A stretch of 8,037 nucleotides of DNA from Deltaproteobacteria bacterium (GTDB taxonomy: Bacteria; Desulfobacterota; BSN033; UBA1163): positions 1 through 8,037 of the forward strand of contig VGRU01000168.1 of the NCBI GenBank assembly GCA_016875255.1. The letters run 5' to 3'. Shown piece by piece: positions 1 through 5,769 of the stretch; positions within the stretch are counted from its first letter, which is position 1; every line of letters begins with the position of its first letter. The notes beneath the pieces were generated by a model. The model ran no database searches and had not been told where the DNA came from. It worked only from the letters and a program-made list of their open reading frames with translations. Position numbers and translations under genes: made by a program.

Positions 1-786
1 CTTCTTAAACCCCTTCTTGAAGGTTCCTCCGGAAGAAAGGCTGTCCACTATTCTCTCAGCGCTGAAAAGAAACTCCTGAAAGAGGAGAAGAACCTCCTTA
101 AAGCCTTCCTCTCTTTCTGCCGGCGCTGCTCCGTTTCCATTGACCAGAATCTCCCCTTCCTGATCTGTCATGATCTCCTGAACTTGAGGGGAAAGTCCCT
201 TTTTCCCGTAAACATTAAAAAAGACTCCGTGTTGGGTGGCGTTTTCGATGAAGATGGGAATGGACATGCGACCAAAGACTGAGGGGCCTGTCTTCGGGGT
301 AGTGAACATTTCCACTGGTTCGCCCCCTTCGATGAAAAGGACTCCCATGGGATGATGTTCTTTGGTCATCACTTCGATAAAACCGGTATGTTTTTCTTCC
401 TTCAACTTCAGGAGGAACTGATCGAGATGGACAAATTGAGTTGAGAGGTTTTTAAAAAGTTCGGGGTGGTCAAGGTTGTTGGCGATGAGGGCAACCAGCT
501 CGGGGGGCAACCGGTAGATACTGATCACCCCATCCTTCTGCTTTGAGAAGGCAAGAAGGGTTCGGACAGCCTCCTGTCCGATGACTCTTTGGGAATCTCT
601 TCCTGTTTGGACCTCCCCGTTGACGATCATTCCTGACTCGATGAAGAGAAATCCCCTCCCCTCGGGAAAGTCCATCTCAATCGTTCCGCAGAAACCCTCT
701 AATTTCAGGGTGTCGAGCAATGCGAAAAGATCGGTATAGGTGGTCGATAAATTTTTATGGACGACCTCTCCTTTTGGAAATATCAC
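1..786 (-). CDS. Two-repeat PATAN/DUF4388-like protein, C-terminus cut by window edge
   Basis: The frame is open without a stop from 798 to the left edge, so the C-terminus is missing; 262 residues are visible from the GTG at 786. I prefer that GTG because GGAGG (792-796) sits 5 nt before it, while the in-frame ATG at 798 has only repeat sequence upstream and no ribosome binding site. Counting from the ATG, residues 17-62 and 118-165 look like two copies of one unit: each begins LST, continues with a helix rich in L and K, then G.I(E) and ends in LFIE.G. This order (helix, then a beta strand with LFIE-G) resembles the DUF4388/PATAN fold. There is no signal peptide or membrane segment, so it is probably cytoplasmic. 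It follows the Cache-HAMP gene and probably belongs to the same transcript. By family, such proteins are adaptors tied to two-component, chemosensory or small-GTPase signalling. The exact role is unknown. Confidence 0.72.
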   Translation of the reverse strand, partial: MIFPKGEVVHKNLSTTYTDLFALLDTLKLEGFCGTIEMDFPEGRGFLFIESGMIVNGEVQTGRDSQRVIGQEAVRTLLAFSKQKDGVISIYRLPPELVALIANNLDHPELFKNLSTQFVHLDQFLLKLKEEKHTGFIEVMTKEHHPMGVLFIEGGEPVEMFTTPKTGPSVFGRMSIPIFIENATQHGVFFNVYGKKGLSPQVQEIMTDQEGEILVNGNGAAPAEREEGFKEVLLLFQEFLFSAERIVDSLSSGGTFKKGFKK

Positions 787-791
787 CCTAT

Positions 792-796
792 CCTCC
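792..796 (-). promoter_or_regulatory. Ribosome binding site that favours a GTG start
   Basis: GGAGG on the minus strand lies 5 nt before GTG 786. It overlaps the upstream ATG (798-796) itself, so that ATG has no Shine-Dalgarno sequence of its own. This decides the start of the partial two-repeat protein. Confidence 0.55.
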
Positions 797-801
797 ATAT
801 G

Positions 802-905
802 AAGTTCGGAGTCATGAGTTCGTAGTTCGGAGTTATTAACCCATTGTCTAATACTAAAATTTTTTATTCTAATCTCCGAACTCCGAGCTAAATTACTCCG
901 AACTT
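802..905. repeat. GTTCGGAGT-type inverted repeat between two genes
   Basis: AAGTTCGGAGT at 802-812 is exactly inverted at 895-905 (ACTCCGAACTT). A second copy, AGTTCGGAGTT at 824-834, faces CTCCGAACTCCGA near 875-886. The centre (about 835-873) is AT-rich. The structure runs into the stop codon of the Cache-HAMP gene (904-906) and reaches almost to the start of the next gene. It looks like a dispersed low-complexity element of the kind found between genes in many deltaproteobacterial genomes. It could form a large hairpin in the mRNA and act as a processing site or partial terminator; no T-tract supports a strong terminator. Confidence 0.7.
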
Positions 906-1866
906 AAGTTTTAGCTTCCTTCCTTTTCTGCAATCGCTCGATGGCGGCTTTGACGCTTGTCTGCATCCTTTCAATCGAATCAGCCAGGACCGCCACCTCT
1001 CCCTTGGCCTTCACATCAATCGGGGTGTCCAGTTCTCCCATGCTGATCTTGTCCGCCACTTCGGCGAGGTGGAGAATGGGTTTGATCACCGAACGGGCAT
1101 AAAAGAAGATTCTCACTAACAGAATGAGAATTACACAGAGAATGACGGCATAAAATATCTTGATTCTGTTCTCATACTCCTCCAAATATTTTCTCTCGAT
1201 ATCTTTCATCTTAGCTTCAATCGCCTTTGAAGGTCTTGAAAATTCGTCGATGTAAGTGGTTGCCGCCACGATGAGGTCAGTCCCTTTAACCGGCGCCAGA
1301 TACATATATTTTGGCCGGATCTTTCCATCCGAATCCTTCCAGTCATAATAACCCGAGGCCGGGCCCTTGAGGCTCGCTTCCAGAATCTTCCAGAAAGCGG
1401 GGAATCGATCGGAAAGCTGATGCAAGTCCGACCCGACGATCTGGGGGTTGACATGAAAATGGTTGATAGCATTCGTATCATGGACAGCCGTATAGCCTGT
1501 TTCTCCCACCTTCTGGACAGCGATCTCCTTAAGCGAGGGGGCTCTCAATATCTCCTCCATTTTCATCTTTGGAGGATGTGACTTGATGAAGATTTCCATC
1601 TGGGCGGCCACATCAATGGCCTTCTCCCGGATGATTTTCTCTCCCATTTTGTCGAGAGAGGACTTCGACTCCTTTGTGGAGTTAATGCTCAGTTCCTTTA
1701 AACTTTCAGATCCGATATCTTTGATGCTGGTGAACCGGTATTCTCCCATGTCCCAGCTATAGAAGACCAGACTCCCGATGATGGCAAAGGCAACCAGAAT
1801 CGGAATAAAAACTCCGAGCAATAGTTTTGGTAACAGGCCAAATCTGACTTTCTTTTTATCTGCCAT
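904..1866 (-). CDS. Membrane Cache-HAMP receptor without an output domain
   Basis: A 320-residue inner-membrane sensor. ATG 1866 is chosen over an upstream TTG at 1890 because AAAGGAGG (1872-1879) lies 5 nt before it. Layout: basic N-terminus, membrane segment about 11-36, periplasmic Cache domain about 75-215, membrane segment about 236-258, HAMP domain about 259-312 with the usual P in RSVIKPI and a GELDTPI linker, then a short basic tail. The Cache part carries the GYTAVHD strand, an FHVNP/G.DL stretch and the PKYMYLAPV...LIVAATTYIDEF ending typical of single-Cache domains that bind small organic ligands. The protein ends after HAMP: there is no MCP signalling domain, histidine kinase or GGDEF. 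It therefore probably signals through a partner, and the flanking PATAN-like proteins are the obvious candidates. The ligand is unknown. It could be an acid related to the TRAP substrate, but this is inference. Confidence 0.88.
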   Translation of the reverse strand: MADKKKVRFGLLPKLLLGVFIPILVAFAIIGSLVFYSWDMGEYRFTSIKDIGSESLKELSINSTKESKSSLDKMGEKIIREKAIDVAAQMEIFIKSHPPKMKMEEILRAPSLKEIAVQKVGETGYTAVHDTNAINHFHVNPQIVGSDLHQLSDRFPAFWKILEASLKGPASGYYDWKDSDGKIRPKYMYLAPVKGTDLIVAATTYIDEFSRPSKAIEAKMKDIERKYLEEYENRIKIFYAVILCVILILLVRIFFYARSVIKPILHLAEVADKISMGELDTPIDVKAKGEVAVLADSIERMQTSVKAAIERLQKRKEAKT

Positions 1867-1871
1867 AAGAA

Positions 1872-1879
1872 CCTCCTTT
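1872..1879 (-). promoter_or_regulatory. Strong ribosome binding site of the Cache-HAMP gene
   Basis: AAAGGAGG on the minus strand, 5 nt before ATG 1866. It is the best match to a full anti-16S complement in the left half of the window and fixes the start of the receptor. Confidence 0.8.
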
Positions 1880-1924
1880 AAAGGGGACAAGAAGTTAGGC
1901 CACCCGCTTGCTTTAACCTCTTCT

Positions 1925-2710
1925 TCAGAAAGAGATAAGCTTCATGGTGACCTTTAAAAATTCACTTCGCTTCATAGAATTGGGAATCTCCTCGCTCAAT
2001 GCCTCTATAAAAGGCAATGCCCTTTCCTCGGGAAAAGATTCTTTGCCCTCTCCGAACTCAACGAGTTTATCGTCGATGATGAAAGGAGCGACCGGTCCCA
2101 TCACCTTCTTCAATTCCATATCGAGGACAGTGAAAAAATCTCCTCTCACCGACTTTTTCTTCGCCGAGCCCCGATCCTCTGCTCTGTCCAGCAATCCTGT
2201 CTGAATGAGATGGTAGACCGTTTTCAAGAGCTTATATTCATCCCACTCAAGCGATTTCGCAATCTCAGAAATGGTTTTTGTCCCGTTGGATAGAACCAGG
2301 ACATTCCATTGATCCGCGCTGATATTCTTCTCTTTTCCATCTTTCTGGAGGGAGAGACGGAAAATACTATTTGTGGATGGGATGACCTCTTTGATCTTTT
2401 CAAATTCCTGTTTTCGGGACGACCAGTTCAAAAGAAGTTGTTCGGTCGTGATGGGGATGGATTTTTCTTTTGGAAAGACGTCCGGATCGAACGAGATTCT
2501 TCCGGTCTTCCAGCTCATAATCGGAAAAAATGCATTCTCGCCTGTAAAATGATTTGTTCTCGCATCGATGATGTCCCCCCTCTCCAGATAGATTTCGCCA
2601 TCCTCTTTCCCTTTGATGTTAACCCTTCCAGTCTTCTTCTCGGTCAACAAAGGTTTGAGAATATCGAAAAGCTTGACCTGAGAGAGGTCTCCAAGAAATG
2701 ACTCCGGCAT
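1925..2710 (-). CDS. DUF4388 (PATAN) protein with winged-helix-like middle domain
   Basis: 261 residues from ATG 2710. Residues 5-95 match DUF4388: the signature GDLSQVKLFDILKPL, then KKTGRV, then DGEIYLERGDIIDA. Residues 130-175 (ISADQWNVL...TISEIAKSLEWDEYKLLKTVYHLIQTGLLD) look like a winged helix. Residues about 191-258 resemble the small domain with a VMGP(V/I)A core that often ends such proteins (FFTVLDMELKKVMGP...KRSEFLKVTMKLI). No membrane segment is seen, so it is probably cytoplasmic. It lies 58 nt before the Cache-HAMP gene and probably shares its transcript. An in-frame TTG at 2728 would add six residues but overlaps a sigma-54 promoter; no Shine-Dalgarno sequence precedes either start. 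By family, these proteins are signalling adaptors found with response regulators and Ras-like GTPase modules. No specific function can be assigned. Confidence 0.85.
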   Translation of the reverse strand: MPESFLGDLSQVKLFDILKPLLTEKKTGRVNIKGKEDGEIYLERGDIIDARTNHFTGENAFFPIMSWKTGRISFDPDVFPKEKSIPITTEQLLLNWSSRKQEFEKIKEVIPSTNSIFRLSLQKDGKEKNISADQWNVLVLSNGTKTISEIAKSLEWDEYKLLKTVYHLIQTGLLDRAEDRGSAKKKSVRGDFFTVLDMELKKVMGPVAPFIIDDKLVEFGEGKESFPEERALPFIEALSEEIPNSMKRSEFLKVTMKLISF

Positions 2711-2723
2711 GAAAGGTGGAAGT

Positions 2724-2739
2724 TGCAAAATAAGTGCCA
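2724..2739 (-). promoter_or_regulatory. Sigma-54 (-24/-12) promoter
   Basis: On the minus strand TGGCAC (2739-2734), five bases, then TTGCA (2728-2724) match the sigma-54 consensus at every fixed position. GG (2738-2737) and GC (2726-2725) are separated by the required 10 nt. The expected transcription start is about 2713, only about 3 nt before ATG 2710, so the mRNA of the DUF4388 gene would be nearly leaderless. This fits the absence of a Shine-Dalgarno sequence there. It implies control by an enhancer-binding activator that is not encoded in this window. Confidence 0.62.
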
Positions 2740-2748
2740 GATATCCAC

Positions 2749-2760
2749 ATTGACCATTTT
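2749..2760. repeat. ATTGACCATTTT direct repeat, copy 1
   Basis: A 12-nt sequence repeated exactly at 2863-2874, 114 nt away and in the same orientation. It lies 10 nt upstream of the -24 element of the sigma-54 promoter. Possible regulator binding site. Confidence 0.5.
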
Positions 2761-2824
2761 CTGTAAGGTTAACTCTAACTTGCTAATATTTAAGTAATTT
2801 ATAGATTGTTTCACTGAAGCATTA

Positions 2825-2852
2825 GGGCAAGGGAAATGGGGGGGGCAAAGGG
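2825..2852 (+). other. G-quadruplex motif
   Basis: Four G-runs on the plus strand: GGG, CAA, GGG, AAAT, a run of eight G (2838-2845), CAAA, GGG. This meets the G3+N1-7 rule. It lies on the template strand for the leftward genes, between the secreted-protein gene and the sigma-54 promoter. Confidence 0.55.
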
Positions 2853-2862
2853 TTGGTTAGAT

Positions 2863-2874
2863 ATTGACCATTTT
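2863..2874. repeat. ATTGACCATTTT direct repeat, copy 2
   Basis: Exact second copy of the 12-mer at 2749-2760. It lies about 125 nt upstream of the -24 element, a distance usual for enhancer sites of sigma-54 activators. Confidence 0.5.
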
Positions 2875-2963
2875 ATAGGATATTTCTTTCGTTTGGAAAC
2901 CAGTTATTGTCCATCAAACCCATTTTTCAAACATTCCATTATTCCAATATTCCTGCGGAATTG

Positions 2964-3626
2964 TTAGTTCCTGATTTGAATCGAATTCACCATCTCCATG
3001 AAACTTTTCTTAAAAACCTCGTATACCTTCTTCTCATTTCCGGAAAAGGTATCCTTCTCCCAGTCTTTTCCCTCCTTCGAGACATTTATCCCAAAGGAGT
3101 TGACCTCCTTTGAATACCTGACAAAGACGCCGTGCTCTCCCAGATAGATGAACTGGAACTGTCCCTGAAGAGCCCAGTGGTTTGGGATGGAAATTCCTTT
3201 TTTCATGATGGGCTGGAGGGATTTGGCATCGGGGTTCCATGCCATCAACTGGGTCAGATGTTCTATCTCTAAATCACCCTTCTTTATCTTTCCCTTCGAA
3301 TACATCCTCTTCTCGCTGTAAGGTTTGAGCGGCGGGGCAGTCATGGGCAAAGCCTGTGGATTCGTCTTATCCGAGATCTGAACGATGAACATCTCTTCCA
3401 CTTTTTTCTCTCGATCTTTAATATAAAAAAAGACTCTCGTCAGTGAACTCTCGGTTGGGTTATCGTGAGAGAAGGAATGGATGAGTCGCAAACCCGAGGG
3501 CGCCATTGAAGTAAACGGCGGTTTTTGAGAGATAAGTCTTTCCCCCCGGATCTCCAACTCTTTCGCATTAACAACAGCGCTCAGAGCCAGAGCAGAGAGA
3601 ATCCATCCAAAAATAATTTTTTTCAT
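2964..3626 (-). CDS. Secreted protein of unknown function
   Basis: 220 residues starting at ATG 3626, preceded by AGAGGAAG as ribosome binding site. Residues 1-21 form a Sec signal peptide (KK, a hydrophobic stretch, then AVVNA before KELE), so the mature protein should be periplasmic or secreted. It has no cysteine, so it is not a lipoprotein. The mature part is mostly beta-type and charged: a VFFYIKD strand near 65-71, an FIVQISD strand near 80-86, and an aromatic stretch QFQFIYLGEHGVFVRYSKE near 156-174, ending in a helix (KKVYEVFKKSFMEMVNSIQI). I do not recognise the family. The gene starts 40 nt after dctM, so it could be the last gene of the TRAP operon, but it may also be unrelated to transport. 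Confidence 0.8.
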   Translation of the reverse strand: MKKIIFGWILSALALSAVVNAKELEIRGERLISQKPPFTSMAPSGLRLIHSFSHDNPTESSLTRVFFYIKDREKKVEEMFIVQISDKTNPQALPMTAPPLKPYSEKRMYSKGKIKKGDLEIEHLTQLMAWNPDAKSLQPIMKKGISIPNHWALQGQFQFIYLGEHGVFVRYSKEVNSFGINVSKEGKDWEKDTFSGNEKKVYEVFKKSFMEMVNSIQIRN

Positions 3627-3666
3627 GGCTTCCTCTTTTTCTCATCATTTGCATGGCCAGGTTGCT

Positions 3667-4974
3667 TCACTTCATCAGACCGGGCAGGAAAGTCACAATT
3701 TCCGGGAAAACGGTCAGGGCGATCGCCAGGATTATTTTCGCCACCCAAAAGGGAGTGGCCCCTTTGAAGATCGTTCCCAACGGGACATCTTTGGCGACCC
3801 CCGCGGTAACATAGACACATATCCCGACCGGAGGGGTAAGCGTCCCAATGCTGATCATGATGATCAATACGACGCCGAACCAGACCCCATCAAATCCTAA
3901 ACTGATGATGAGAGGGTAGATCACTGGCACTGTCAGGGCCAGGATAGCCAGCCCCTCTACGAAACAACCAAGGATAATATAGAAGAAATAGATACCCATG
4001 AGAACCACATAGGGAGAAACATCCAGCCCGGCAACGAATGCTGAAAGTTGCATTGGGATCTTGCTAACCGTGATGAACCGCCCAAAAATACCCGCTCCTA
4101 TCAGGATGAGAAAGAGCATGCCTGTGACACTGGCCGCTTCTTTTAGGGCGTCCCCAAACCCCTTCCGGGTCAAATGTCTCGTTGCCAACGAATAGACGAA
4201 TGCGCCGAAAGCCCCGATGGCCGCCGCTTCTGTGGGAGTGAAAACGCCTAAATAGATTCCTCCCATCGCTAAAAGGAATAAGCCGGCAATCGGGTAGAGC
4301 CTTGCGGATAATCTTAATTTATCTGTCAATGCCAACCTCTCTCTCGGCAGAAGAGGGGCCAGGCTGGGATTAATCTTCACCCAGATATAGATGGTGCCTA
4401 TAAACAGAAAAGCGAGAAGGATTCCGGGCACAATACCGCCGATCAGGAGCTTGCCGATCGACTCATACGTCAGTATCCCGTAAAGAACAAGGACGGTGCT
4501 CGGCGGGATGAGAATATCCACGCCGCCTCCTGCGGCAATACAGCCCGTGCTCAAGACATCCTTGTATCGATAACGTCTCATCTCAGGCAAGGCAACGGCC
4601 GTGAAGGTGGCCACCGTAGCAATAATAGAGCCGGACAGAGCGCCAAAAACGCCGCAGGCGCCAATCGTCGCCATCCCTAAGCCTCCCCGCACCCGTCCTA
4701 ACCAGGCATCGAGGGCCTTATAAATTTCACGCCCTAATCCCGCATGGAGCAGAAAGAGTCCCATCAGGACAAAAAGCGGAATGACGCTCAAGGCATGAAC
4801 GCTCGCATTCGCAAAGGCATCCATGCCCAGCTTGGCCAGCATCGCCTTTGAGCTGGATAGATAAGCAAAGCCCAGGAGACCGACGAAGAGCATGGAGAGA
4901 CCGATCGGCATCTTGAATGCCAGGACAACAAAAAAAAGGGCGATACCCACAATACCCGCTATCTCAGGGCTCAT
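3667..4974 (-). CDS. dctM: TRAP transporter large permease subunit DctM
   Basis: The 435-residue length is usual for DctM. It is a polytopic inner-membrane protein with about 12 hydrophobic segments across the whole length. Family motifs are visible: GACGVFGALSGSIIATVATF (106-125), GGGVDILIPPSTVLVLYG (149-166), the FTPTEAAAIGAFGA loop (245-258) and LTPPVGICVYVTAGVAK (379-395). The GS and TPP/PPS loops belong to the elevator core that binds substrate and sodium. It works with DctQ and the periplasmic DctP to import a carboxylate using the sodium gradient. Its ATG overlaps the dctQ stop codon in ATGA (4971-4974), so the two are translationally coupled. The substrate cannot be read from this subunit. 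Confidence 0.96.
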   Translation of the reverse strand: MSPEIAGIVGIALFFVVLAFKMPIGLSMLFVGLLGFAYLSSSKAMLAKLGMDAFANASVHALSVIPLFVLMGLFLLHAGLGREIYKALDAWLGRVRGGLGMATIGACGVFGALSGSIIATVATFTAVALPEMRRYRYKDVLSTGCIAAGGGVDILIPPSTVLVLYGILTYESIGKLLIGGIVPGILLAFLFIGTIYIWVKINPSLAPLLPRERLALTDKLRLSARLYPIAGLFLLAMGGIYLGVFTPTEAAAIGAFGAFVYSLATRHLTRKGFGDALKEAASVTGMLFLILIGAGIFGRFITVSKIPMQLSAFVAGLDVSPYVVLMGIYFFYIILGCFVEGLAILALTVPVIYPLIISLGFDGVWFGVVLIIMISIGTLTPPVGICVYVTAGVAKDVPLGTIFKGATPFWVAKIILAIALTVFPEIVTFLPGLMK

Positions 4975-5477
4975 TTCCCCCTCACTTTCTCCAAAGAAAT
5001 CAGAAAGTCAACGAATAAAACAATGCCGTAGAGCAGACTGCCGAAGGCCGCAGCGATGAGGAAAGGGTAAAGAGGCAAATTGAGAACCCCTGACACTTGA
5101 TTCCCGATCCAGGTGCGCTTCGCATGGGCTGCCAGCTGCCAGGTCAGCGTTGCAACCAATCCAATGCTGATAAGATAGACGATGCTCTCAACCACTCCTT
5201 GAGCTTTTAGTGAGAACCTGGACACTAATGCCTCCATAGCGATGTGTCCTTTTTGAATCTGTGTATAACCCACCGCTGAAAAGACGATGAGGGCAAGCAT
5301 AAACTCGGTCAGTTCATAGGAACCTGTGATCGGAGCGTCAAAAAACTTGCGTCCGGTGACATCCACGACAGTCAGAAACATCATCCCCATGATCATGACC
5401 AATCCAATCTTATAAACGATTCTGATGATCGGATAGACCATTCTCTCTACCAATTGGGCAGTTTTAATGAATGTCAT
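4971..5477 (-). CDS. dctQ: TRAP transporter small permease subunit DctQ
   Basis: 168 residues with four hydrophobic segments (about 20-42, 57-75, 95-117 and 136-160), the normal size and topology of DctQ. The family pattern is present: VVDVTGRKFFDAPITGSYELTEF (38-59) followed by VGYTQIQKGHIAMEAL. DctQ is the membrane scaffold that pairs with DctM in the inner membrane. The ribosome binding site GAGGAG lies about 5 nt before ATG 5477. The gene is separated from dctP by 292 nt that contain a REP-like palindromic array, and overlaps dctM by 4 nt. The dctP-dctQ-dctM order is the standard TRAP arrangement. Confidence 0.94.
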   Translation of the reverse strand: MTFIKTAQLVERMVYPIIRIVYKIGLVMIMGMMFLTVVDVTGRKFFDAPITGSYELTEFMLALIVFSAVGYTQIQKGHIAMEALVSRFSLKAQGVVESIVYLISIGLVATLTWQLAAHAKRTWIGNQVSGVLNLPLYPFLIAAAFGSLLYGIVLFVDFLISLEKVRGK

Positions 5478-5558
5478 GCTGGCTCCTCACGCTATCGATT
5501 AGGTCCCTTTTTTCTCGCTCCCCATGAGACTGTGTCGTAATCCCATTTTGACGGTAGC

Positions 5559-5576
5559 CGCAGGCTTTAGCCTGCG
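5559..5576. repeat. REP hairpin, GGCT/AGCC variant
   Basis: Perfect 8-bp stem CGCAGGCT/AGCCTGCG with a TT loop. The stem differs from the three neighbouring hairpins at two base pairs, and both differences are compensated, so pairing is kept. Confidence 0.8.
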
Positions 5577-5602
5577 TGTAACTCACTGATTTTGTTGAAA
5601 CT

Positions 5603-5719
5603 GACCGCAACCTAAAGGTTGCGACTACCAATTACGACACTGACCGCAACCTAAAGGTTGCGACTACCAATTACGACACAGACCGCAACCTAAAGGTTGC
5701 GACTACCAATTGCGACACA
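5603..5719. repeat. Three tandem 39-nt units with palindromic core
   Basis: Units at 5603-5641, 5642-5680 and 5681-5719 begin GACCGCAACCTAAAGG and end ATTACGACAC plus T or A. They are identical except for the last base and one A-to-G change in the third (ATTGCGACAC). Each carries a perfect 8-bp stem CGCAACCT/AGGTTGCG (5606-5623, 5645-5662, 5684-5701). Near-identity points to recent amplification. Confidence 0.92.
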
Positions 5720-5769
5720 GTCTCTATTCAAAAGCTTAACAAAAAAGAAAAGGAGGGTAAAGAACTATG

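Larger units (their letters stand above)
2711..2963. other. Regulatory intergenic region
   Basis: This 253-nt stretch contains no credible gene. Besides the promoter, the 12-mer repeats and the G-runs, it holds an ATTCC-rich low-complexity stretch (about 2934-2953, ATTCCATTATTCCAATATTCC type) and a small hairpin (ATTCC-TGC-GGAAT, 2949-2961) just after the stop of the secreted-protein gene. The hairpin lacks a T-tract, so it is at best a weak terminator. Confidence 0.6.
5526..5724. repeat. REP/BIME-like palindromic array between dctP and dctQ
   Basis: The block is bounded by an inverted repeat, GAGACTGTGTCGTAAT (5526-5541) and ATTGCGACACAGTCTC (5709-5724), matching at 15 of 16 bases. Inside are one hairpin with CGCAGGCT/AGCCTGCG arms (5559-5576) and three tandem units with CGCAACCT/AGGTTGCG arms. 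GGTAG(C/T)CGCA next to the outer arms also pairs across the block, so the left unit is an inverted, diverged copy of the right ones. Its place between binding-protein and permease genes resembles the REP elements between malE and malF in E. coli, which protect upstream mRNA. No transposase is present. Confidence 0.85.

Noticed and set aside
1944..2701. Plus-strand open frames of 86 and 130 codons
   Set aside because: Both lie antisense inside the DUF4388 gene, which has clear family motifs in the minus frame. They carry no recognisable domain.
2907..3113. Plus-strand open frame of 68 codons beginning in the intergenic region
   Set aside because: Most of it overlaps the secreted-protein gene antisense. 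It has no ribosome binding site or recognisable motif.
3625..3900. Plus-strand open frame of 91 codons over the 3' end of dctM
   Set aside because: The translation is charged low-complexity sequence with no domain and runs against a well-conserved dctM end.
5603..5719. Regular repeats suggesting a CRISPR array
   Set aside because: The 39-nt units are directly adjacent with no unique spacers, and no cas gene is present. They are REP-like palindromes.
5526..5724. Insertion sequence bounded by terminal inverted repeats
   Set aside because: The block is only 199 nt, has no coding capacity, and its ends are part of the repeated palindromic unit. It is not an IS.
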